NCBI GenBank assembly: GCA_029880275.1
Contig: JAOUOQ010000054.1
Span: 1-9,813, forward strand
DNA length: 9,813 nt
Direction of reading: 5' to 3'
Source: Candidatus Aminicenantota bacterium
Lineage (GTDB): Bacteria > Acidobacteriota > B3-B38 > Guanabaribacteriales > B3-B38
Shown here: positions 1 through 5,988 of the stretch, piece after piece
Numbering within the stretch: position 1 is the stretch's first letter
Layout: the number at the start of each line of letters is the position of its first letter
Notes under the pieces: generated by a model
What the model was told of the DNA's origin: nothing
The model's database searches: none
Seen by the model: only the letters and a program-made list of their open reading frames with translations
Position numbers and translations under genes: made by a program

Positions 1-585
1 TCTGATGAGCTCGTCGGTGCCCTCCATACCCTCCACGGCGATAACCGCTTTGTCCTTAACTACTACTGTCTGACCTATGTCGAGGCGAGCAATCTCGCAG
101 GCAATCTGGCGGCCAAAGCTAATATCCTCCATCTCCTCGGGCGAGGGGGCTCTCTCGGTCAGTATTCCCGGCAGAACAAGGTAATGGGAGAGAAATGTGG
201 TGGAGTCCACCACCTGAATACCCTCCCTGGTAAGGGCATCGGCAATTCCCCTTAATAAGGAATCGGTTTTCCTGTCCTTCAGCTCACAGAGAAGGGCTTG
301 AAGTCGATGGTCAATTTTGACCTTCTGGTATACTAAGGAGTGGCTTATCTTCCCCGCCATCATAACCTGGGATACTCCGTTCTTCTTCAATATATTTATC
401 AGCTTATCAAACTCCCCCAATTCCACCCAATAAGTTCGGTCGGGGGTTAACCTCTGGAGCTGGTCAGAAGCCAATCCTTTGATCCCTACTACGGTCACCT
501 CCCTCCCTCTCTGCTGAGCCTCCTTTACAATAAAGCAAGGAAACTGACCTCCCCCAGCTATAACCCCTATTTTCTGAGCTTCCAT
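1..585 (-). CDS. lpxI: UDP-2,3-diacylglucosamine pyrophosphatase LpxI (DUF1009), 3' end cut off by window
   Basis: LpxI hydrolyses UDP-2,3-diacylglucosamine to lipid X and UMP, the fourth step of lipid A synthesis; it replaces the unrelated enzyme LpxH in many non-enteric diderms. The frame is open from the ATG at 585 to the window edge, giving 195 residues of a family usually about 270-280 long, so roughly the last 75-80 residues are missing. The N-terminus IGVIAGGGQFP (residues 6-16) is the family's opening signature. GQTVVVKDKAVIAVEGMEGTD (residues 171-191, written without its first residue in family descriptions) begins the second, catalytic domain; the catalytic residues lie mostly beyond the edge. 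The start is fixed by this N-terminal motif, because no good Shine-Dalgarno is visible (a GGAG at 611-614 is about 25 nt away). It lies 47 nt after lpxA, consistent with an operon; lpxB would be expected further on. Identification is firm. Confidence 0.93.
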   Translation of the reverse strand, partial: MEAQKIGVIAGGGQFPCFIVKEAQQRGREVTVVGIKGLASDQLQRLTPDRTYWVELGEFDKLINILKKNGVSQVMMAGKISHSLVYQKVKIDHRLQALLCELKDRKTDSLLRGIADALTREGIQVVDSTTFLSHYLVLPGILTERAPSPEEMEDISFGRQIACEIARLDIGQTVVVKDKAVIAVEGMEGTDELIR

Positions 586-632
586 ATCATTCTATCAAAA
601 AAAGCGTGGTCTCCTAAGGGGAATATGTCCCC

Positions 633-1406
633 CTATTTGGTAATTCCTCTTTTAGACCTTCGGATGAAGTCGACCAGGTAGCTGACCTCGGGGGAATTCT
701 TTAGCTCACTTTCGATTTTCTCTAATGCCTGAGTGGTGTTCAGTTTGGACTGGAAAAGTATTTGATAAGCTGACTTTATATTTTGGATAGCCTCTGATGA
801 GAATCCCTTCCGCCGTAAGCCTATGAAGTTGACCCCGTAAGTCTTAGCCCTGTTTCCCACGGTTTTAGAATAGGGGAGAACATCCCTGGTGATGACCGAA
901 TATCCCCCTATGAAGCTGTATTTCCCCACCACACAATGCTGATGAACTCCGGAGAAAGCCCCAACCGTGGCGAAGTCTTCTATCTCCACATGCCCTGCCA
1001 GGGTGCCGGCATTGCCAAAGATGATCTCGTTGCCGACCTTGCAGTCGTGAGCAATGTGAGAATAAGCCATAAAATAGTTGTTGTCGCCTATAGTGGTGAC
1101 TCCTCCTCCCCCCTGTGTTCCCAGATTGACGGTAATAAACTCCCGAAAGATATTGTTGTTGCCTATTATTATCTGGGTCTTCTCCCCTTTGAACTTTAAA
1201 TCCTGGGGAGGGGTGCCGATAACGGTATAGGGGTAAAAGTGATTATTATGCCCGATTTCAGTCCATCCTTCGATAACCACATGAGACTCAATGATGTTAT
1301 GGTCTCCTATAACCACATTATCCCCGATAATAGCATAGGGTCCCACCCTAACCCCGGCTCCCAATTTAGCTTGAGTGCTAATTATTGCTGTTGGGTGAAT
1401 GTCCAC
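633..1406 (-). CDS. lpxA: Acyl-ACP--UDP-N-acetylglucosamine O-acyltransferase LpxA
   Basis: LpxA catalyses the first step of lipid A synthesis in the cytoplasm: transfer of a 3-hydroxyacyl chain from ACP to the 3-OH of UDP-GlcNAc. The protein is a left-handed beta-helix trimer built from hexapeptide repeats, seen over roughly the first 180 residues. The catalytic base is the second His of HIAHD (H120 in this numbering, E. coli H125). PPQDLKFKGE matches the substrate loop, and LRRKGFS begins the helical C-terminal domain. I chose the GTG at 1406 (257 aa; E. coli 262). It follows an excellent Shine-Dalgarno and starts at the conserved xIHPTAII. An in-frame ATG at 1439 (268 aa) would overlap fabZ by 8 nt and would add a tail whose REEE merely translates the Shine-Dalgarno. 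At the acyl-chain ruler position (E. coli G173) there is a Gly in IGGY, compatible with longer hydroxyacyl chains (inference). Confidence 0.95.
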   Translation of the reverse strand: MDIHPTAIISTQAKLGAGVRVGPYAIIGDNVVIGDHNIIESHVVIEGWTEIGHNNHFYPYTVIGTPPQDLKFKGEKTQIIIGNNNIFREFITVNLGTQGGGGVTTIGDNNYFMAYSHIAHDCKVGNEIIFGNAGTLAGHVEIEDFATVGAFSGVHQHCVVGKYSFIGGYSVITRDVLPYSKTVGNRAKTYGVNFIGLRRKGFSSEAIQNIKSAYQILFQSKLNTTQALEKIESELKNSPEVSYLVDFIRRSKRGITK

Positions 1407-1418
1407 CTCCTCCTCCCT
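1407..1418 (-). promoter_or_regulatory. Strong ribosome binding site of lpxA that decides its start
   Basis: On the minus strand AGGGAGGAGGAG directly precedes the GTG at 1404-1406, with the GGAGG core about 6 nt from the start codon. It lies in the 25-nt gap after the fabZ stop. It supports GTG initiation rather than the ATG at 1439, in front of which only a weak TGGTGG is present. Confidence 0.75.
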
Positions 1419-1431
1419 TTTAGAAGGTGGC

Positions 1432-1869
1432 TTAAGCATCCACCATAGAAGACATAATAATTGCCTCCGCCACCAAATCCTCCCCTACATATGCTTTCCC
1501 TTGCATCTTGCATACCCGGGACTTGAGCTTCAGGACTTCCACCTCAAAACGGAGTTGGTCGCCGGGGAGGACCGGCTTACGGAACTTCGCCTGCTCTATA
1601 CCCATAAAATATACCAGCTTATTCTCGCGGTCGGGGATTGTCCTCAGCAGTAATATCCCCCCAACCTGAGCCATTGCTTCGATAATAAGGACCCCCGGCA
1701 TAATGGGGGTTTTGGGGAAATGTCCCTGAAAGAATCCCTCGTTGATGGTCACATTTTTTATCCCCACAATTCTCTTATTTTCTTCCAACTCCACGATTCT
1801 GTCCACCAGAAGGAATGGGAATCGGTGAGGCAGCAGCTTCATAATCTCATCTATATTAATAATCGCCAT
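1432..1869 (-). CDS. fabZ: 3-hydroxyacyl-[acyl-carrier-protein] dehydratase FabZ
   Basis: FabZ dehydrates 3-hydroxyacyl-ACP to trans-2-enoyl-ACP in the fatty-acid elongation cycle. It thereby competes with LpxA and LpxD for hydroxyacyl-ACP, which explains its place between their genes. The 145-residue protein is one hot-dog domain of normal family length. It opens with the typical IMKLLPHRFPFLLVDRI (residues 9-25). The catalytic pair is visible as H50 in QGHFP and E64 in IEAMAQ, and MPGVLIIEAMAQ forms the central hot-dog helix. The ATG at 1869 is 6 nt after the lpxD stop. The Shine-Dalgarno AAGGAG overlaps that TAA stop and sits only 2 nt from the ATG, which is closer than usual and suggests translation coupled to lpxD. 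Identification is secure. Confidence 0.97.
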   Translation of the reverse strand: MAIINIDEIMKLLPHRFPFLLVDRIVELEENKRIVGIKNVTINEGFFQGHFPKTPIMPGVLIIEAMAQVGGILLLRTIPDRENKLVYFMGIEQAKFRKPVLPGDQLRFEVEVLKLKSRVCKMQGKAYVGEDLVAEAIIMSSMVDA

Positions 1870-1875
1870 AGCTCC

Positions 1876-2904
1876 TTAGCCTCTCTGTTTGATGAGGGAA
1901 TCCAGCTTTTTTTCAATGGCTTCCATCTTTTCAAAAAGCTGAGGCAGCTTATGAAATAGAGCTATCTGCTCCTTCCATTTTTTCATAGCGACAGCAGGAA
2001 AACCTGCCACCACGGAGCCGGGGGGAATATTTTTAGTGACGCCAGCTTTGGCAGCTACCATCACTCGGTCGCCCAGCTCCACATGCTCTGCGATACCCGA
2101 TTGCCCCCCCATAATTACCTCTCTGCCCAGGCTGGTGCTCCCCGAAAGTCCGACCAAGGAGACCAGGATTGAATCTTCACCGATGACCACATTGTGGGCT
2201 ATCTGAACCAGATTGTCCACTTTAACCCCTCGTCTAATGCGGGTGGCACCCATAGTTGCCCGGTCGACGCAGACATTGGCGCCCAGCTCCACATCATCTT
2301 CGATAATTACCGTGCCTACCTGAGGTATCTTATGGTATACCCCTTTCTCCTTGACATATCCGAAGCCATCGCTCCCTATCACACAGCCGCTGTGGATAAT
2401 AACCCTTTTTCCGATATGAACATGAGGACAGATGGATACATTGGGATGGATGATGGTCTCCTCCCCAATGGTCACCCCTTCTCCGATGATCACCCCCGAG
2501 TGGATGACTACCCGGTCACCAATAGAAGAGCTGTCTCCCACATAGACCAAAGGATACAGAGAAACATCCTTCCCTATGCGACAATCCTTACCGACTATTG
2601 CCTGAGGACTAATCCCTGAGGGCTGATATTTCTTCGGATAGAAGAGATTCAGTACCTGAGAGAGGGCGTAGCGGGTATTGGCTACTTTAATAATGTTGGG
2701 ATACTGCAGCTTTGAATCGTTGGAGACAATGAGGGCTGAAGCTTGAGTCTTGCGGAGGTAGCGGGTATATTTGGGATGAGAGAGAATAGCAATATCCCCT
2801 GGCGCAGCTTCCTCGATGGGCTTTATTCCTTTGATCTCAACGGTGGCATCTCCCAGCAGCTCCCCCCCGATAAGCTCTGCAATTTCCCCTAAAGAATACT
2901 CCAT
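1876..2904 (-). CDS. lpxD: UDP-3-O-(3-hydroxyacyl)glucosamine N-acyltransferase LpxD
   Basis: LpxD adds the second, amide-linked 3-hydroxyacyl chain from ACP to UDP-3-O-acylglucosamine, the third lipid A step, in the cytoplasm. The 342-residue length is normal (E. coli 341). Domains in order: an N-terminal uridine-binding domain (about 1-98, with GDIAILSHPKY at 36-46), a left-handed beta-helix of hexapeptide repeats (about 100-290), and a C-terminal helix (about 309-340). The catalytic His is H237 in VQIAHNVVIG (E. coli H239). SDGFGY (178-183) and AGFPA (300-304) are further family signatures. A small oddity is VSLVGLSGST (248-257), where many homologues read VAQVGIAGST. The ATG at 2904 has a good Shine-Dalgarno. 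The gene follows ompH after 93 nt and precedes fabZ by 6 nt. Confidence 0.97.
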   Translation of the reverse strand: MEYSLGEIAELIGGELLGDATVEIKGIKPIEEAAPGDIAILSHPKYTRYLRKTQASALIVSNDSKLQYPNIIKVANTRYALSQVLNLFYPKKYQPSGISPQAIVGKDCRIGKDVSLYPLVYVGDSSSIGDRVVIHSGVIIGEGVTIGEETIIHPNVSICPHVHIGKRVIIHSGCVIGSDGFGYVKEKGVYHKIPQVGTVIIEDDVELGANVCVDRATMGATRIRRGVKVDNLVQIAHNVVIGEDSILVSLVGLSGSTSLGREVIMGGQSGIAEHVELGDRVMVAAKAGVTKNIPPGSVVAGFPAVAMKKWKEQIALFHKLPQLFEKMEAIEKKLDSLIKQRG

Positions 2905-2907
2905 CTC

Positions 2908-2914
2908 ATCACCT
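2908..2914 (-). promoter_or_regulatory. Ribosome binding site of lpxD
   Basis: AGGTGAT on the minus strand matches the 3' half of the anti-Shine-Dalgarno complement and lies 3 nt (AGG core 7 nt) before the lpxD ATG. It confirms 2904 as the start; an ATG 5 nt earlier is out of frame. Confidence 0.6.
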
Positions 2915-2931
2915 GTTTAAATGGGTACTCC

Positions 2932-2948
2932 CCTCTGCTCACCAGAGG
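2932..2948 (-). other. Perfect 6-bp hairpin in the ompH-lpxD gap
   Basis: In the 93-nt gap the minus strand reads CCTCTG-GTGAG-CAGAGG, a 6-bp GC-rich stem with a 5-nt loop. No T-run follows, so it is not an intrinsic terminator. It could be an RNA processing or stability element between ompH and lpxD, or chance. The rest of the gap (2905-2997) shows no open reading frame or clear promoter. Confidence 0.3.
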
Positions 2949-2997
2949 ATCTGCTTTCCGCCGGCAATCTCCAATGCGTATCTATATATGGCTGAGT

Positions 2998-3543
2998 TTA
3001 GCTCTGCGGCGGGGGGCTGGTCTGGGTCTGATTAAACCTTGCTATCACATCGTCGGTGATATCGATAGAGGAGTCCACAAAGAGCATCCCTCTCTGGGGG
3101 GCATTCTCCAGAACCAGTATGAGCCCTTTCTCCCTGGCTACCTGCTCGATGATGGGCAGCACCCTCCGCTCGATGTCCATAATGCCATCGGTGTAGAAAC
3201 TCCGCAGATCTCTATCGGCATCCTCTCTCAGCCGCTGTAATTCGAGCTGTCGCTGCGTCAAATCCTTCTCGGTACGGCTGCGAGCGTCCTCGCTGAGGGA
3301 GAACATCTGTTTCTGGTAGTTCGCCTGGTCATCTCTCAATTTGTTTTCCCTGGCAGCGATCTCCTCTTGCTTCTGCCGGCGCTGTGTTTCTAAAGAGGAC
3401 AAAAAGTTCTTCCCTATAGTTGACTCCTGGATAATCCGATTGCTGTCCACCACCCCAATTTTAATTGGGCCTTCCTGGGATAACACCACCGACGGAAGGC
3501 ATACCATCAGGAGCACCGCCACTAAAATAGATTTACCTCTCAT
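2998..3543 (-). CDS. ompH: OmpH/Skp-family periplasmic chaperone
   Basis: Skp/OmpH proteins are periplasmic trimeric holdase chaperones that carry unfolded outer-membrane proteins to the BAM complex. The 181-residue product has a signal peptide (residues 1-22, hydrophobic core ILVAVLLMVCLPSVVL, probable cleavage LS|QE). A beta-strand follows with the family motif KIGVVDSNRIIQES (28-41). A long charged helix of about residues 45-115 is rich in E, K, R and Q and predicts the two coiled-coil tentacles. The C-terminal VLPIIEQVAREKGLILVLE with FVDSSIDITDDVI (155-167) is the returning helix and sheet typical of OmpH. The tail is QTQTSPPPQS. C15 is inside the hydrophobic core and lacks a lipobox, so this is not a lipoprotein. 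It sits 86 nt after bamA, as in E. coli, which supports the role. Confidence 0.93.
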   Translation of the reverse strand: MRGKSILVAVLLMVCLPSVVLSQEGPIKIGVVDSNRIIQESTIGKNFLSSLETQRRQKQEEIAARENKLRDDQANYQKQMFSLSEDARSRTEKDLTQRQLELQRLREDADRDLRSFYTDGIMDIERRVLPIIEQVAREKGLILVLENAPQRGMLFVDSSIDITDDVIARFNQTQTSPPPQS

Positions 3544-3548
3544 GTTAA

Positions 3549-3554
3549 CCTCTT
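3549..3554 (-). promoter_or_regulatory. Ribosome binding site of ompH
   Basis: AAGAGG on the minus strand lies 5 nt before the ompH ATG, a normal spacing. The preceding bamA-ompH gap (3544-3629) holds only a weak 6-bp inverted repeat with a 10-nt loop next to the bamA stop and no T-run. Confidence 0.55.
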
Positions 3555-3629
3555 TCTGAGAGCCTTAAAATAAAGTCTCCCTTTTTCCCCCTGCACCCTG
3601 GTTAATCACTCATAAAAAGACAAATGAGT

Positions 3630-5963
3630 TTAGAAGAAACTTCCCACTGAGAATTGAAAATTAGACCTCTTTTCCCATTCAAGAGGATGGATATTAAATC
3701 CCCAGATCAATCTCATGGGGAGATTGAACATAGGGACAAAGAAGCGGAACTCAAATCCCGCTGTAGTGCGCAAATTAGCCAGGCTATAGGGCTCTGATTC
3801 GTCGAAGGCATTACCGGCATCGTAGAACATCACCAGCCTCAACTGGGGATTGAGCAGATAGACATATTCGAAGTTAAACAGCAAGGTTTTAGTCCCTCCG
3901 ATAAGGAAACCCTCCTCACTGCGGGGGCTTACCGTCCTGAGCTCCAGCCCTCTGATGCTGTACTCACCGCCCAGAAAGTAGCGCTCAAAAATGGGCAGCG
4001 TCTGCTCATGTAGTCCCAAGGCGTAGGCTATCTGAGCCCTTAAGGAGAACAGATGCCTCGGGGGTGCGAAGAAGAAGTGCCTGACTACCTCACCGTATGT
4101 CTTGATGAAATCAATGGTGCCCCCCAGGGGTCCACCGGCATACTCGAAAGAGAAGGTGGCTCTCGTCCCCCTGGTAGGGAAGAACGGGTGGTCCACCGTA
4201 TTGTAAACGATGCTGGGAGTGATGCTACTGGTGGTACTCCTCCCTTCGGGGAAGAGAGCTGGGTTGAGATAGAAGGAGGGATACAGCCCAGTTGCATCCT
4301 CGGGATTTTTAATATTAATCAGCTCGTAGTTGTAAGTCAGCATACCATAAACAAACCGGGACAAGTTCCAGCTAAACCTCACATTCCCCCCCGACCCCTC
4401 TCGGGCGAAATCCTGGAAGCTTATTCTTCTTTTAAAGATGGTAACGCCTACTCCAAGGCGATGTTCAAACAGCCAGGGGAGCCAGGGCTCATAGAAGGAG
4501 AGGCTGAACAGAGTAGCTCTCCTGCCCAATTGACCAGAAACTCCCACCGACTGTCCCCTGCCGAGGAGGTTTCGGGTCTCAAATGCGAAGTTGGTGAACA
4601 GCCCCTCCAGGGCGCTATAACCGCCACCAAACTGCACCGAGTTCCGCCCCATCTCGTGTAACTGAAGGGTGACATTGACCTTCTTCTCTTCTTCTAAGAT
4701 GTCGTTCTTGGGCTCCACCTTATCAAAGAAACCGAGCTGCTGTACCCTCAGGACACTGAGGTCTAATATCCTCTTATTGAAAACCTGTCCCTCTTGCATT
4801 ATCAGCTGCCGACGGAGTACCCAATCACGGGAGTTGTAATTCCCCAGGAACTCGATCTTGCTCACATAATAGATGTCATTTTCTTCGATAGTGAAGCTGA
4901 TGTCGCAGAGCTTCTCCTCATCCTTGAGATTATAGCTGGGCAGCACACTGACCATAATATAGCCTCTGCTTCCATAAACCTCCTCAACAGCCTCCTTCCA
5001 CTTCTGGACCTTGGTGATGTCACATACATCGTTTTTCTTCATCTCGGCTAAGAACAACAGCTGCTCATTGGTAAAGACCTCGTTGCCCTTAATCTCAAGC
5101 TCCCCCACTCTGAACTGCCCTCCCTCTTCTATGGGGATGGTAAGAAAGAGGCGGGGACTCTCCTTGCGGCGGAAGAAGCCCACTTTCTTTATCTTGACCT
5201 CTACCATCGGTTTATCTATCTTCACCCTCAGAAAGCCGTTCGTCCAGTAGAACTGGGTCAAGCGGGCGACATCCTCGGAGAAGCGCTCTTCACTATAAAG
5301 GTCGCTATTGCTGGCCCAGGAGAGAAACCAATGGGGACGGGTCTTCTTTATGGTGTGCTTGAGTGCCCAGTCGGAATACACCTTGTTGCCCACAAATTTT
5401 ATCTGCTCAATTCTCGCCTTGTCCCCCTCGTCTACATTAAAAGTGAGGGTTACGGTGGTCTCGGATACAGGAGTTATCTCATATTTGATATCCGGATATT
5501 GAAGCCCCTTATCTGCCAGTAGAAACCGCATAACCTCCATCACATTATAGACCGCTCCCATATCCAGATAGTTGCCCGGCTTGAGGCTTATTCCCTGCTC
5601 ATCCAGCTTCTCGGTGACATCAGACTCGGAGAACGATTTGTTCCCCTTATACACAACCTCCTGTAACTGCATCTTTTCCTTGACTTCGAAGGTGACAATC
5701 TTCCCCTGGGTTCCGTCCTCGCTTAAGATGCGCACCTCATCGAAAAAGCCGGTGTTCCACAGGGAGAGAAAATCTCTCTCCAGGCGCTCCTCATCGAAAG
5801 GAGAGCCTTCCGAAGAGGAGATATAATAAAGCACGGTCTCCGAAGAGATGCGCTTGTTCCCCACAATTACAATCTTTTCTATAATCGGCTGCTGGGCTAA
5901 AAGAAGATTCGGGAGAATGAACAGTCCCATCAATAAAAAGGGAAGCAAAGATTTTTTGGTCAT
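3630..5963 (-). CDS. bamA: Outer membrane protein assembly factor BamA
   Basis: BamA (Omp85) is the outer-membrane insertase that folds beta-barrel proteins. The 777-residue product has a signal peptide (1-23, cleavage about LLA|QQ), five POTRA domains (about 27-95, 98-178, 183-279, 284-360, 366-437) and a 16-strand barrel domain (about 440-777). Recognisable signatures are VGNKRI (34-39), the POTRA helix endings NTGFFDEV, GSRGY and QLGFFDKV, HPFFPTRGTR (592-601), and FLGGEYSIRGLE (663-674). The last is the loop-6 RGF/Y motif, here with Leu. The C-terminus FQFSVGSFF ends in Phe, as a beta-signal should. There are only two cysteines, C314 and C353, both in POTRA4. The start at 5963 has AGGT 7 nt upstream and begins directly with the signal peptide. 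It is 25 nt after clpC and followed by ompH. Length is near the family norm (E. coli 810). Confidence 0.97.
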   Translation of the reverse strand: MTKKSLLPFLLMGLFILPNLLLAQQPIIEKIVIVGNKRISSETVLYYISSSEGSPFDEERLERDFLSLWNTGFFDEVRILSEDGTQGKIVTFEVKEKMQLQEVVYKGNKSFSESDVTEKLDEQGISLKPGNYLDMGAVYNVMEVMRFLLADKGLQYPDIKYEITPVSETTVTLTFNVDEGDKARIEQIKFVGNKVYSDWALKHTIKKTRPHWFLSWASNSDLYSEERFSEDVARLTQFYWTNGFLRVKIDKPMVEVKIKKVGFFRRKESPRLFLTIPIEEGGQFRVGELEIKGNEVFTNEQLLFLAEMKKNDVCDITKVQKWKEAVEEVYGSRGYIMVSVLPSYNLKDEEKLCDISFTIEENDIYYVSKIEFLGNYNSRDWVLRRQLIMQEGQVFNKRILDLSVLRVQQLGFFDKVEPKNDILEEEKKVNVTLQLHEMGRNSVQFGGGYSALEGLFTNFAFETRNLLGRGQSVGVSGQLGRRATLFSLSFYEPWLPWLFEHRLGVGVTIFKRRISFQDFAREGSGGNVRFSWNLSRFVYGMLTYNYELINIKNPEDATGLYPSFYLNPALFPEGRSTTSSITPSIVYNTVDHPFFPTRGTRATFSFEYAGGPLGGTIDFIKTYGEVVRHFFFAPPRHLFSLRAQIAYALGLHEQTLPIFERYFLGGEYSIRGLELRTVSPRSEEGFLIGGTKTLLFNFEYVYLLNPQLRLVMFYDAGNAFDESEPYSLANLRTTAGFEFRFFVPMFNLPMRLIWGFNIHPLEWEKRSNFQFSVGSFF

Positions 5964-5970
5964 ATGCCAA

Positions 5971-5978
5971 ACCTACCC
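5971..5978 (-). promoter_or_regulatory. Ribosome binding site of bamA
   Basis: GGGTAGGT on the minus strand, with its AGGT core 7 nt before the bamA ATG, lies in the 25-nt gap between clpC and bamA. It is a moderate match to the Shine-Dalgarno consensus. Confidence 0.45.
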
Positions 5979-5988
5979 TTTATAGCGA

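Noticed and set aside
586..603. Possible extended -10 (TGATAGAAT, minus strand) in front of lpxI
   Set aside because: Only 3 nt separate it from the ATG, so transcription would start inside the coding region, and no -35 is visible. A T-run next to it makes chance similarity likely.
597..632. Possible terminator after lpxA: 5-bp GGGGA/TCCCC hairpin (618-632) and a T7 run (597-603)
   Set aside because: The stem is short and the T-run lies about 14 nt away, so it does not form a standard intrinsic terminator; lpxI continues the operon.
3608..3629. Inverted repeat ACTCAT/ATGAGT after bamA
   Set aside because: Six AT-rich base pairs with a 10-nt loop and no following T-run; too weak to call a terminator.
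4053..4661. 202-codon open frame on the plus strand opposite bamA
   Set aside because: Antisense shadow of the BamA barrel region; the translation has no family features and no neighbours support a plus-strand gene.
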